From Paraescarpia echinospica (Eukaryota; Annelida; Polychaeta; Sabellida; Siboglinidae), in the NCBI GenBank assembly GCA_020002185.1, contig CM034533.1, positions 46,784,643-46,848,642 on the forward strand: a stretch of DNA of 64,000 bases. The letters run 5' to 3'. Below, piece after piece: positions 41,351 through 55,164 of this stretch. Made by a program: the position numbers and the translations under genes. Every line of letters begins with the position of its first letter. Position 1 is the stretch's first letter. The notes under the pieces were generated by a model. The model was not told the DNA's origin, searched no databases, and worked only from the letters and a program-made list of their open reading frames with translations.

Positions 41351-44300
41351 CAGCGACATCGCCTATGCACCTACACCACTTAAAAGTTCTGCGGCCCACG
41401 ATCTTAGTGCGTTTCTTCTTCTGCATCAGCTCAACGAACACCACTGGTTTGTGTGTGTCGTGACACAATACAATGGGTCACCAGTTACAGCTTTCCAGTC
41501 CTTAAGCAAGTGTCCCGCATAAACAAACGACATAAAGTGTTTAACTTCCGGATTCTTGGTGATCCTTGTGGATTAACATATCCGGTAGCACTATAATCTT
41601 ACTAATTAAGTTACCTTAAATAACTGTACCGCCAACACGATTCGGAGTAACCATGTATTTTTGTACTTCGTTATGGTGCTGAATTATGAAGTATGGCTTG
41701 AAATCTCTAAACAATACTATAATTACTGCGCTGGCTTTGTGCAATCGGTCGTCAACATTCATAGCCAGCAACATCTTCCTCGTTACGATGAATCACGACT
41801 CCACACAAGAAGACTAACGTGGTTTTGTAACTGCAACACGGTCGATCGATCGAACGTAACAAGTCAAACTTTCCGCATAGTTTATCCTGTTCATTTGCGC
41901 ATGACTGATATGGTCATGCATGATTGCTATGGTCACGCATAATCGCGTTCTTGGTGACAATGAATTAGGATATATAAATGTCTTCTAAAAAGGCTATGCA
42001 TCCCTTTCATTACAGCGCGTGCCTTGGTGTAGTCGGCCGCCGAATTATTAGCACAATCGTCGTGTAGTGATCAGTTTACACACCCATCTGTTTCAAGTAC
42101 GATGTATCGATGTTGTTGTACCGCAAGATCTTAACAAATCCACACAAGATGTTTAATACCGGTCGCTCTGACTGTAAGGTGACAGCTCAGGTCAAATCTT
42201 TCAAGTCTTTATGTACCCTCGTCGGCTCATGACTGACACGGACACGCACCGCTGCTTCCTACCATGGCGCCACCTCGTGACTAACCACAACATCACAACA
42301 ACATTTAAATAAAATGTTCCTAGTACGAGCTGGCGTAGACCACTACTATAACCTCGCTGGCACGAATGACCCTCTCCAATAATATACCACTAAGTTGCAC
42401 ATGTGGATCTCTTAACAAAATTTTGACTCGATAAGCCAAATACTTCCCTATCCAATTGGCATGTGAAATTAATTCTAGGGGTTGCAATCTTGTAAATACT
42501 GTTAAATCTTCTTATATAATAAATATATATTAAATTATGATAACGACGAATGTGACACACGCACACAGACGCACGCACGCATGCACACATTTATAAATTA
42601 ATTATTTGAACATGTGTATCATGGTCTAGAGAACAGGGGACAGTTTCACTCACTAAGATATTACGCTCTTAAGGAAAATCCATCCTAGAACAGAATCTGA
42701 TGGAAAAATCAAGGAGTATTTTCAAAATGCGTTTCATTAACGTGATCGATAAATTACTCTTAACGCAAAGAGCAATATTTCGAACATACTAATCGATAAT
42801 CTACACAGTTGGCACAATTTGGTAACAACAGATTGAACAGTTGTCAACATGTTTTTAAAAATTCGGCCCAACAACCACTTATCAACAAAATTTGACTTTT
42901 TGTTCATTGTGCGAAGAATTGAAATGAAATCTTGCAGAAGCCACCGACATATCACAAAGGACACTATTTCCGCGTCACACACAGTGCAATGTTTTGACAG
43001 GAGCATCATTGTAGACAATTTTCAGTTTACAAGAGCGTATAGAGCGCCAACAACTTAAACCGAAATTATGCTGTCGAGTATAATGACATGAAGGGCAGTA
43101 GTGCGCAGGTTAAGTTAGATACAACTTAAACTTTGCTCAAAATGTATTAACAAATGCTACAAAAACCTTGACCTTCGCAAAGCTGTAAACCGCTCAGTGT
43201 AAACAAGTCATGCTTTAGCAAACTTTTAATCGCTAACATTTGGAAGATTTATTTGGCAGTGAACAACTGGTTCTCTGCGTGGAAGTGGACTCAAATTAAC
43301 ACACAGTTAGTAAAATCTAGCTGTTTATGATAATTAAAGAGTGATGAAACGTCGTCTTAGAAATTGGCAATTTTAGGACCGTTTTTATGGACTGTATCCG
43401 GGATGAATAGTTAGACTAGTGAAACGCTGTTTTATATTTTGGCTCCTAGGTAAGGAGAACACTCGATTTTATGGAGAAAAATCGGGCTTAGTAGCTGTTA
43501 AGAATGTTAGTGAAATGGTCCCCTGGATACTTAGGACGTACGCGGTGTTGCAATGCCAATAGCCTGCCATGACAACGGTGCTGCGCACATTTGAGCTAAT
43601 GTCGGAGTAATGAGCTTGCCTTTACAGTCTTACTAGGGACTTCCGCAAATGCTGCATTCGAATCCCCTCGTCTATATAGTGAATACGACTTCGCAACTCC
43701 TACTTGACCCAGTTGCATAAATTTACAAGTGGTTAACTGGAGGAGCTCGTGAACTTTCCACTTCGCCAAGTCGTATTTACGATATAAACGAGCCCATTAG
43801 AAGGCAGCACAAGACTATGGCGGACATGCATGAGTGCGAACTGCCTGATAGTGATACCATACGACACTACACAATACGCTAACCTTCCCAAACCATAACT
43901 ATTAATTGAACACGACGATATCAATCATGTCACTCGTGAGAATGTTTCGTATTCAGTGAAGATTATGCTTTGCATTGGTTTTCCGCGGTGAATTCCACGT
44001 GTAATTACAATTTGCTGATTTAAGGGAAACTTGTTTGTCAGTGGCGACGAGCAGTGGTGACACGCGGCGGCGGATTGACGTAATTCGGAAGTCGGGTAAC
44101 TGTCGCAATGCGCCATTTACACTTGCTTCTCTAAATACATAAGAACACCAGTGACATTTCCAGGTTTAACCCAGAATACAGCCGTGCAATGTTATGCGGG
44201 CAACATATATAAACAGTCAAGGTGTTTAGAACGACTAATGTTACTATCGACGTTGTAACTTGACACAGTATTACATTCTAGCCTCTGTGTGTGTACATGC

Positions 44301-44833
44301 GTGTGTGCGTGCGTGCGTGCGTGCATGCGCCTCATGCCAGGGACAGTTTCGATAGACCAAATGAAACATTGACAAGGCGCGGGGGAGATTACTCTCAGTT
44401 TGTGAAACAGCATGATCTAGTCGAACATAAAGATGAGGATATTTTTATTATTCAGGATCCGACCTCGGCTTTTGGTCAACGAACGTTTTCGTCTATCCCC
44501 TGTGTTCTTGATAGGTCACCCATCGCCCTCCAATCGTTTCCGGCTAATCCCACGAAGACGACGTCACGTTTTCTTCGCACGTGGACCCAGTATAATAGAA
44601 TTTATAACAATCAGATCAATTTATTTTGTTACCAAAACATGGGCATGTAGCTTACAAAAACAAGAAATAGCGACATGCAATTTACATTGACGTCACTTTA
44701 TTATTCACCTGGGACGAAAACAGTCACACATATGACAACGGCAACCACAAATTACACAGCATCTATATATAAAAGTACACAGCAACTATATATATATACA
44801 CATATATATATATATTGTAAATATTGACTTACG

Positions 44834-44866
<33 letters not shown>

Positions 44867-46555
44867 GTGAACCAATACGTACACAAATACTTACAATAGT
44901 ACAGGCATATACCAGTTACAGCTACATTTATTTCGCAGAGTTGCTTAGGTGCAAGTGCTTAAAATCACAGAGTTGCGCAACACACGCCTAATGTATGCAT
45001 AAGCTAATCACAGGAGAAAACGTCCGGGATGCACTAGACCCCTCCACAAACCATTAAATTATTAATTTGACTTAGGGCAAAACGCGGTAACAGCATGAAC
45101 TTGCGCCGTTTGGACGGTGGCTGTGTTAACATATGTCAACACAGCCACTGTCCACCCGTTATTTTCAGTTGTCTAGATACACAATACCTGTAATGAACTG
45201 GTAATACAGGCTTGGATACTAACAACTGGTACTGTAATCATAATGTTTGAGAAGTTGTTCATCAGTAAAATACTTACTATAATCGAACGAAACAAAAACT
45301 CGCTATTCGTTCGGCCGAAACACGCCACAACAATAATCTTCACAATATCCTCAAAAAATATTAAATACGTTAACTCCCAGTCACAAATTTATCCCATTAG
45401 TTGCATATCTAACGTAAAATCCAACAACAACGTCCACCTTGCAAATTTAACTACATTATCTATAAAAGTGCAAGCAAGCGAGCAGTCTTATAATCCACCA
45501 AATCACGCCAAATTGTGTGTTATTTCCGGACGGTGATTATTCAAACTAGATATATATTTAGTTACACTATCTCGTCCGTAAACACAACATATGTTACATT
45601 CTACTTACTACACTGTGGACACACACTAAGACAAGAACGTTATAAACATGTAGGACACAAACGTCTACACTGGGTTCTCACCATCGACAATATTAACGGT
45701 TAAAGTTCAAACCGGCATTAGTGTCACACCTTTTTATCATAGTCATCTTCGTATCTTCGTATCAGTGCATCGACTGTCGATCGGAATCAGTGCAACGTGT
45801 AAGCAAAGTGTCCTTCTTCTAGTAGAAGCAAAACGTACATTGCGACAGTACATCATTTCAATATTTGTTTTACAATATTACATTACAATATCATTATTGA
45901 ACCAATTAAAAAGCTTGACTTGGAGCTTAGGAATTTGCGGAGAGTCTAATCTTACGAATATTAATATAGTTCTTATTTCAAACGTATATATATTACTGAG
46001 CAGTTATCTGGCACTGTCAGCACTCATACATTCAAAGAACACTACGTGATTGTGGCAAACAAATACCCAGTCTCACAGGTATCACTGTAGTTGACGTATT
46101 AACTCAGGAAATCTAATTCATGCTTAACTCAACTTGGAACATCGTCAAATATTGATATTTGGCAGCAGTAGTATACTCGAGCGTTATTATTTACGTATTA
46201 GCCCAGGAAATAAAATTAATGATTAACACTTCGTCAAATATTGATATACACGAGCGTTATTTAGTATTGATTAACTAATTAGCTTATTAACATTTGTCTT
46301 CCCCGTTCATGCTGCATTTCCGCCGCCATATGCCCTCTTTAGCTACTGGCAGCCCGACTAATCATTAAATTATGTAGTCTAAAAGCAAGGATTTGTCCTT
46401 ATTTCTTCAAAGGGTAATTGTTGGGACTGTTATTTGTTATGATGGTGAACTCATACACATATATCGTGTTGTAAACTGTTTTGTGATTTATTCCCAATCA
46501 AACTTGTTGTTTGTCCTATTTGTCGAATATTCGTCTGTAAATCAAAATCTTGCAA
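41351..46555. other. Host DNA downstream of the channel gene, no gene found
   Basis: It holds GT/CG microsatellites (42553-42590 and 44288-44335), an AT microsatellite (44760-44875) and a short perfect hairpin (45112-45155, GTGGCTGTGTTAACA and complement). Open frames are short and featureless. The region to about 46500 may include the 3' UTR of the channel gene on -. Confidence 0.5.
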
Positions 46556-46707
46556 CTAATTATCGGCCTCCACCTTACACGATCGCCTTTGTTCTGACGT
46601 CTTCCGGCGACTCCAGCTCGCCAAAGAGGTCGCAAACATGTCGATGGCTTCGAAGATGGTTATGATACTCGCACCGATGAGTAGTCCCATAGACCCTCCG
46701 ATGTCAC
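46556..46707 (-). CDS. DEG/ENaC channel, terminal exon (second transmembrane helix)
   Basis: Behind the acceptor TTTTTTCTTAG the exon completes the SDIGGSMGLLIGASIITIFEA block, the hallmark pore helix of DEG/ENaC channels with the GAS selectivity filter, then AIDMF and a short basic cytoplasmic tail ending at TAG (46558-46556). It joins the previous exon in phase (A|GT). The tail of about 25 residues is short, without a PPxY motif. Confidence 0.93.
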
Positions 46708-48536
46708 CTAAGAAAAAACAAGAACATCTGTGTTGAAACGTAGTTAGTCACCTTGCTGAATCTTTGTTTTGCTCAGACGGTGTTTTCGGCATCCTTTCGA
46801 TGCCTTCTTTAACATTGTACTGAATCACGTCCCGGTTGTCATGTGAGGTTGTTGGTGTTCATCACATGACAGCACTTCCATGACAATGAACACCAACAAA
46901 GCCACATGACAACCAGGAAGTGATTCAGTCAGGAGTCTGCGCAAACAAGGATTTAGAAAGGTAACTACATTTCCAAATCATGAACTTTCCTGAACTCGGA
47001 AGCGAGTTACTCGCTGATAACTACATATGTGTATGGGCAAACGTTTTTTTTATATTGCCTTGTCATGATAGTGTATAATTGTCCAATACTACTCAAATTA
47101 CAACAGTGTTGGCATGAGAGTTGACATAACTGTCTTCGTCTACTTCTTATTCCAAACAACCTAATCGGGGCCGATTTCCCGAAGTATTTGCCTAATTCGC
47201 GTGGATCCTGCGATTGTTAAGTTACGCGTTACCTTTAATGTTTTACGCGCGCATTACATTTTACATTCCGATCAATTGATTTACTGTATAAAAGTGAGAA
47301 TTCTTTACATATATTGGGTATTTTGAAAAAATCGAAATGTTACGTTACATTCAGGAGGTAGATTAATCTGTGAAAGGCGCCCGAGATGCAAGCCGTCTAA
47401 GAGGAAAGCAGTAATATACACACACACACGCACGCACACTCGAAACAAGAGTCGTCATTATACAGTTCCTCCTAAATCGGTTTAACCAATCGCTAATCAT
47501 GTTAATTGATGTTCATCTATATAAAAATGTGAATATTGTAGTACAATACGCAATTGAAAAAATAAAACAGTATATAAATCGTCAAACTATTTGATCATTA
47601 AATCGGTCAAATTGCGAACGTGTGAATATGCATATATTATATGTCTGACAACCTTTGCACTGGTGATATTATTTTGAACAGATCCGGTCAAAATATGAAA
47701 AACTAAATCACATCTTTATCGTAGGCAATACTAAATAGGTTCTGTGTTAGCAAACTGATGCTGAAACGAGACGACTGAAGCAACCGAATCGACTATAAAC
47801 ACACACACACACACATATATATGTATATATATATATATGTATGTATATAAGGACTACGCCAAATTGACAAAGTTCGTTTGGAAGTTTACAATTTATGTTA
47901 TTACAGCATGCAAGTGGGTACAAGAAAATCGTTATTAAAAGAGCCTATAAACGAACCTACTATTGTGTCATTATCTGTGTTTCAGACACCGCCGAATGCT
48001 GTTATTTCACCGACAGAGGAACCACGTACTAATTTGTATAGGTTTCAGACATGCGTACTTAATCGGTCCATGATTTCAAGCAATAAGCTCCGCAAAATTG
48101 TAAATTGTTGTGCGGGCGCTGGTAAAACTGACATTCTCGAAGTCGGCGTGACGTCATAATCATGTAAATCAACCTACCAAAGGCGCATGTTTGAAGCCTA
48201 TGCAAAGTAGTAGTAACTCCTCTGTCTGCGAAATATCATCGTTCGGCAGTGTCAGAAACACCAAAACGACATGATTGTATGTCCGTTGGTAAGTTATTTG
48301 AGAAAATATTATCCGGAAACCATTTGATGTGTTAGAATAGTAGAAAGTGTAATGTTTCTAATGGTACCAAGACCACACGGGATAGGTCGAGCCATAAGGG
48401 TGTTAGTGATTGTCGAACTGACTGTTGAACGTGTCTTGAGTTGTACATTTGTGAATGCTTATCCATGTTTTGCTTCTGCAATGCATGTAAGTATTTCGTA
48501 ACATTATGATTGATTAACAATGTCAGTGATCCTTAC
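46708..48536 (-). other. Last intron of the channel gene, with a hairpin element
   Basis: GT...AG intron of 1.8 kb. At about 46818-46930 two 43-base arms (ACTGAATCACGTCCYGG... / ...CCAGGAAGTGATTCAGT) form a hairpin MITE. CA/TA microsatellites lie at 47800-47850. Confidence 0.7.
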
Positions 48537-48628
48537 TAAGTAAATCGATGAGAGAATAGGCCTCTTGCTGCACGTGTTCCTCCGCGCGCAAGTCGCGCAT
48601 GTATACATTCAGTTCCAGAAAGTTACGA
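48537..48628 (-). CDS. DEG/ENaC channel exon preceding the pore helix
   Basis: 92 bases between TTGTGTTTCAG and GTAAGG. It encodes RNFLELNVYMRDLRAEEHVQ and AYSLIDLLS, matching the conserved palm strand that leads into the second membrane helix. Phases match both neighbours (AG|T and A|GT). Confidence 0.93.
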
Positions 48629-51047
48629 CTGAAACACAAATGAAACACAACGACAAATAGTCAGCAACTCCGCGTATTTTCGATGAAGCATATTGATCAA
48701 TTTAGATAAACAAGAAACAGTGACGCAACATCGAAAGTTTATTATACATCATTGCTATGTTGAATATGGCAAGGAGCAATGTTAACTCCGACTAGTTATA
48801 TGACAGCAACTTACATTGACTTAGGTTATACTCTAGATTGTCGAACTATAAAATGTGTGTGTATGTACGTGCGTTCGTGCTTGCATCCGTGTGTGTATGT
48901 GAGCGGGCACACTGTTCTAGGTACAATAAATCTGTATTTGATTGAATCATTCTATGGGCACCTCAGGGCCCCCCAAAATGTAAAATGTTTACAAAATTTC
49001 CCATTCTGGGTGCCTGCAGGTTTTAAGGTGTAAGGTTAAAGCATATACGTTAAAATGCATGCTATGTGTATGTACCTTGTGAACAAATACAATTTTATCA
49101 TAGTTCATCTCTTTCTTCTTTCCTTTGTGAGGGAGGGTTGTAGGGGCAAAATGAGAACAGAAAATGTGCGCACTTTTCCTTAAACAATATTTAACTATGT
49201 TACATGCAAGATTGTAGCTGATCAACTCGCCTGCAAGGTTTCTACAACCACTAGAAATCGGCCTAAATAGAGTATCTGGATCAAATTCAACAGTATTTTT
49301 AATAACACATTAACTAATATACACAATGTTCACGAAACGGTCAACTCGAATATTTGATTTCCAGATGTATCTTCACTGGCATGCATATAGTCACTCCTAA
49401 ACTTGTCAACATTTTACTTCCATCATACCCCTTAATGATATGTAACTATGATTCACCAAAAAACATGTAATTCATTTTTAGTATATGTACCTCTCAAGAA
49501 ACTTTTTTTGGTTTTTCTTCTGTGTAATTTTGGCCGCATCTCACACAAAAAAGTTTCTTAAGAGGTAAATGTAGTGAACATGAATAACCAAGAAACCGGA
49601 TGAATACTTTATAATATTATTATCGTACTTGTCTTGTGATATTAGTATGCTAGTCGGCATAATCTTGTGAGACAAATACATGTTTAAGGAACTAATAACA
49701 CATGTAATAGGCCCATTAATGCAGTGATTAACTTTACAGAATATTTTTAAAAAAAATGGTACAGGAGCATTACAATGCGCAAAGGTTATACATGTAACAT
49801 GGACACAAACATTATGCAAACACTGTATTGCACCATCGTAGCATCAGCACACCAGCTGCAACTACTCTTAAAAGTAGAATTATGTATCGTAGTACTTACT
49901 ACAAAGTCCCAATAATTTGGGCTTCAATGAATATATATTGAGTGATAAGGTTGTAGGTGTAACCATGGATACCAGATATAAATGGTGTCCATTAGATGAT
50001 GTACCATGCAGAAACAATAGGTGGTGATATTCCCATCAAAGTCACCAGACTGATAGCTACCAATAATTCAATATATTCACAAATGCAGGTTCACATATAT
50101 ATTTTCCAAATTAATATGATATGTGTATGAATGGTTCACGTGTAACACTGTTGTGCAGGTATAAACTGAAGACACCAAACTTACCCTCCCTGTACATTGC
50201 TTTCTGTTTTTGAAAAGAGGATAATGACATCAAGACATGATGCTATCTGCCAGTCTCTGCATAATAAATACACATTATCTTGAAAGATTACACAGTGTTG
50301 CAGCTGTCAAGTGTGATGCATGGTTGCACTTGTAACATCTATTTCAGGACATGATCAATACCTAAACTCCCTATGACATGTTTGGTACATTTCAAATGCA
50401 GAATTGTTAAATTCACTGCTGATTTAATAATATATATATATATGATGACCTTTCTATGTGATAAGTGTAAAGCAAGTGGTATCCTAAAAATATGGATATA
50501 GGTATGTCGTAGAAAGTGTAACCAATGAGGACACCACATGCTACACGTGCAACCAGAAGTTTTCAACCCCCTATCAGAGCTACACATGATATCCCATAAT
50601 TTTGTGTTGGATTCACGTAATACGCACATTGAACTATGCCAGCTTGTATCAAATAGAATGCTTGTTGTTTCGTTCACATGTTGGCACTAAAAACACATTT
50701 ACCCTGTTTCCATGTCACAAATTAGGCTTGCAAAATCAGCCTTCTGCGACGAGACATGTGCACTTACAAATAAACGGTTGCTACATCAAGGCTAATTTAA
50801 GTATAGTGTATCAGTTGGCGAGAAATGCTTGCCATTGTTGACAACAACTATTGTAAACAATCTACATGAAATCAACATGCTAAAAGGTTTGCCAACTCGT
50901 GAACATACCCATATGCATACGTGTAAATGTATGTGAGAGTACATTTTTTGCGTGCGCGCGCATGTGTGTGATCGTGCTTGTGTGTATGTGTGTGTACACT
51001 TAGTTTTAGAAGTATCCGTGTCGGAGAGGCGGTGATGATAGACTTAC
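48629..51047 (-). other. Channel gene intron
   Basis: 2.4 kb, AT-rich. A short imperfect inverted repeat around 49490-49565 (ACCTCTCAAGAAAC / GTTTCTTAAGAGGT), AT and GT microsatellites (50427-50445 and 50950-51000). No further exon recognised. Confidence 0.6.
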
Positions 51048-52620
51048 CTGAGGAAGTTTCCGTCCAGCTGACTCTCATGAAGGAACAACATCAGCTCTGC
51101 CTTGTACGAATGCAAATATGCCAACAGAGTTTCATGAACCGCCTGGACATGCCCGCGTTCTCCGTGTACTCGTGCGTTGAAAAACGGTAGTTCAAACATT
51201 GCCGTGCTTCTACAGTTGTAGTCATGCATCGTTCCACGCATTAGTTTTCTGTGGTACAAGTCGTTATCTTCGAAGCGAAAGTATACGTTCATATCGCGTT
51301 TGTTGACACCAGATATGTTAATGTAATGGGCATACAACTTGGCGTAGAGATCCTTCAGCAACGGGTCCGCCCCAGCGTCAGCGTTTAGTAGGCAAAGTGC
51401 CTGATTAATCTCCTTCGAGCGGTCTACCGCTTTGAACAGAAGCTCGTATATGTCATTGTAATAGTCAAAACAAACAGCTGCTTCTCCCAAAATGTTGGTC
51501 GACATAAACATGTCAGCAAAAGCAAGTTTGGATGCGATGGTTCCATTTTCTAGCGTGTCCAAGTATACATCAATTGGAACTCTAAGTTTGGATGAATCAC
51601 ACCTGATTTGTTGTTTCTTAGACAAATAAAACATATGCAGGAGGTCGTGTTTGATACTGACGAACTTGGCTGTAATATATATTTTGTGATCTTTGAGTCT
51701 ATATTGTGCTGCTTTAATACGTTGAAGCGGTCGTTTTATGACAAGTGATTTGTAGAGGGCCAAGTCCGCGTCGTATTCCACTGAAGCTTGGCGGATCTTG
51801 TTGCAATGAGCGATATATCCATCTACGTAGTTCGTTTCATTTCCGCGACTTTCCACGTCGCTGATACGTAGCAGTTCTTGGACATTGTCCACGAAATGCT
51901 GAATATGTTCCGTGAGACGGTCGTATGTGGCGTTGATCTGCGTACTTTGTTTGAACAGTTCCGACGACAGATACAACGAATCATATCGTCCGTCAGGTGT
52001 GGCAGTGTATTTGGTCAACAAAACAACGCTGCAGTACGCCGAATGCACACGATCCAAGTTTTGTAACGATATATTCGAAGCTATGAGTTTTTCCACCAAA
52101 AGCACACGGAAGTCTAGGTCACGTGTGTCTTGCCGCTTCTTGTTCTGCGAATCCAACATTACCCTCGCGAGTTCGTACGTGCCAGACATGTGGTTATGAA
52201 AATTCATTTCATTCCACCCGAGAACAAATCCATTCTGTATTATTTCCTCCATTTTCTGCAAACATCGCTTCATGATAAAGTTGAAACTGCGAAGAAATTT
52301 GTTGATATACATTTTAGTTAGATCAACGTTTCTACGAGCGACGCCACGGAATCTGGATGGTAGATGGAATTGTCTTAATATTTGATATATCTGCAGTGTC
52401 TTCCTTTTGTTAGACCATAGTCGTTTCACCACGACAGTTTCTCTGGTATCTAGCGACTTGTTCAATTGTCTTCGCAAGCTATCCATCAATTCCGGTGACA
52501 AAGACAATCGGATGTTGTTGTTCTGTTGGACGGACGCATAACTCGGAGACGTCAAATACAGTGTCGTGTTGCAGGCCGGTGGGCAATGACAAATGACGGA
52601 CTGTGTATCACGGAACAATT
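51048..52620 (-). CDS. DEG/ENaC channel, giant 1.57 kb exon with large extracellular insertion
   Basis: Behind TTTTTGTTCCAG the exon opens with the family block SVICHCPPACNTTLYLTSPSY, then runs about 480 residues in one frame before LFLHESQLDGNFL joins the next exon (GTAAGT donor). In known DEG/ENaC channels the distance from CPPxC to the pore-proximal strand is about 50-60 residues, so several hundred residues are inserted at the wrist/palm. The insert is helical and rich in Leu, Lys, Arg and Asp, with a few Asn-x-Ser/Thr sites and no repeat or domain I recognise. The uninterrupted frame indicates constraint. Confidence 0.9.
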
Positions 52621-54520
52621 CTGGAACAAAAAGAGAATCTCATAAAGGATGTCAGTTATGTTATACAGAAGAGCCCAAATCGGGGGACGAAAAAAGAGAA
52701 AGTCGGCAATATTGAAAACACTCTGAAAAATGCACTGGAAGTGGAACAACGAGGCAATAAAAAAGAAAAACCAGTCACAAAAATAAATATCGTGTGGGCA
52801 GTCTGGAAATAAAAAAAGATAAATAATTCAATAGCCTACGAATCATCGGATGGCAACGAGAAAGACGATGTTTGCATCGTTTGTGTCTCTCTCTTAGGGC
52901 AGCATTTAAGAAGGGAAGAATGTGTCGAGCACCTGTGATTGTGCCGGCAAATAGCATATAGCAAGCTTCGAATTGTAGTGGCAGTTTGAACGATGCACCC
53001 GCGACACGTTCAAAGTGTACAGTAAAACATTATTTTTGTAAGCAATCGCTACTAACACTTACAGGTTATCAGCATTTATCGCTTTGATGTTCGATCGTCC
53101 CATGCTCCTGGTGGAATTTGGACTACGTACAAATCACCAGTGAACCGTTTGCTAATAAATGCTTATCGGAACAGACAATCTCTCTTTACATAAGGACCTC
53201 CCTGTTGTCATGCGTAGGTGTATCTACCAGATTGGGTTTTGCAATAGAGTCGTCATTGTTATTGAAATCGTGGTTACTGCTATACTGATTTCAAAATTAT
53301 ATAATGGAGTATTTATAAAAACTGATTTACGGTTCTTTAGCCCACACTCCTCATCACGTTACTTGAAATGTTTTTTGCATCAACGTCATTAAAATGTACC
53401 CACGTTGATGCTGTACCCATCATGTACCCTTCGTAGTCAGCAGTCGTGATGTAATACCGCAGGCAAGAGCTTGGAATTAATAACGCTGATTGGCAAAAAT
53501 AAAAACTTTTCTATGTACGACGCCAAACCAAACATTTGGGGGTATTCCGTTGTTATCATAAAACTATCTAGTCACTAGAAGGTATATTCATTATATAACA
53601 CTGACCGCCTAAATATTTCTTAGCGGAGCTGTAGCAGCTCCTGAATTTAACAACGGAATATTTACTCGATTCGTGTATTTAACCTGATTAAATTTAAATA
53701 TTAACTTCACACAACTTAACATATGTAATCAGAGTAGAACAAGTTGATTCCAAAAGTCACTCACCCAAAGCTGGTAGCAGACAACTGACGTACTGTGATA
53801 CTTTACAGACCGGTGCATTTCCTGTAACAAGCAGTGACAATGACTTTAGTAACGTTTTGTCAGTTGAATTGTACTAAGCTGTACTATACACACGCTTATA
53901 TATATTAACATAAAATGACGCTCATTCGCCCGGCAAAATACACATTAATCTCAAATCCTGGCATAATACGCATTAATCTCAAATCCCACGTCACGAATTG
54001 ACGGGATTGACGATATTTTGAACTTCTATACTTGTTTTGAATTATGGGAACTTGTGAAGCTCTACCCGTCATTACACTGGCGGCTCGTTATACTTTACAA
54101 TTGGCCAGACGTAGGCCTAACACTGCGCTGATCTACTCAACCTGTATCGAGAGATGGCATGTAGTAATCTCTGCAGCCGCACGATGTTATAACGAAGTCA
54201 GTGCTGCATTCCCTGTAGCAGGCCGCCTGCGAGTATCGCTTGAAGTAGCGCAGTCGTTGATGTTTCACACACTTGCCGTGTGGTGGCGGCAGTTTGATTG
54301 ACTGCAACAGCGCCAATCAAGAGTCTAGTGGCAAATGCTGAATAGAATGCTTGTTATTTTATAACATCTTTTATGTTCGCTTGTGCGTGTTCATGTATGT
54401 GTGATCCTAAGTCATACATATGTTGCTTTGCATTATATTTTTCGTTAAATTTCGTAGCGACATTTGCTGTATAACTGGAAACATTGGCGCGTTAAGCATA
54501 AGTCGCTTTAGTATACTTAC
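52621..54520 (-). other. Channel gene intron region; a cysteine-rich exon is expected here but not found
   Basis: The 54.6 kb exon ends in phase 0, whereas the giant exon needs phase 1, so at least one exon of length 3n+1 should lie between. The cysteine-rich finger/thumb part (C-x(3)-C...KCGC-like) is also missing from the visible exons. I could not identify it; a segment at about 53766-53822 has good splice sites but no family motif. Confidence 0.55.
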
Positions 54521-54702
54521 TTTCTGAATTTCTACCGCAAGAAACGTATTCATTCCTGCTGGGACAGCCAAGCCGAAGTCCTCCACCAGTGGTATGTCGT
54601 GTTGGTCGTGGAGGAGAACCTTAAGTCCGACTGTATTGTGCAGACCCTTCATATGTTGATACTGCTCGATATTCACCACTAGTTGCAGTCCATTTTTTAC
54701 GC
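54521..54702 (-). CDS. DEG/ENaC channel exon (extracellular palm/beta-ball)
   Basis: 182 bases between TATTACGCAG and GTAAGT. It encodes VKNGLQLVVNIEQY, then GLKVLLHDQHDIPLVEDFG and AVPAGMNTFLAVE, the conserved block in which ENaC/ASIC proteins have L-x-x-H-D-x-x-x-x-P and V-x-P-G. It joins the upstream exon in phase (G|GC). Confidence 0.93.
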
Positions 54703-55164
54703 CTGCGTAATATTGATATTTGGTTATCTTACGTCTGATAAAACACCTGATACATGCATGCCCATGCGTGTGCGTGCATGCCCGTGCGTGTGTGTGCGTG
54801 TGTTTGCTTTTATAACTGTATAGATAACTTTGTCTCTTGTACTATCTTTGGTATTGCAAAAAAAAAATGTGAGACATTAGTTAGCAAATAGAACAGCTGA
54901 ACATTTTATAATTGCACATAATGTACTGTTTATATCATGATATTGTAATGAATATATAAGTAGTATATGCGGTGGTTCTGCGCGTACGAGTGATTATGAT
55001 CAGTGGAAGAGGGAGAAGGTAGTTCTGGTTCCCTTTTTAAAATATTGTGAAATACCCGGATGTTCTTCCTTCCTCCGCACATATTCATTCTCTATGATAA
55101 TGCAAATGAGCTCGCCTCATTTGCATAAATGGCTTAATTTGGCAATTGTGGGCGTCGCCAGTTA

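Noticed and set aside
53766..53822. Candidate missing channel exon
   Set aside because: Splice sites are good and the first phase fits, but it ends in phase 0 rather than 1 and has none of the expected cysteine motifs.
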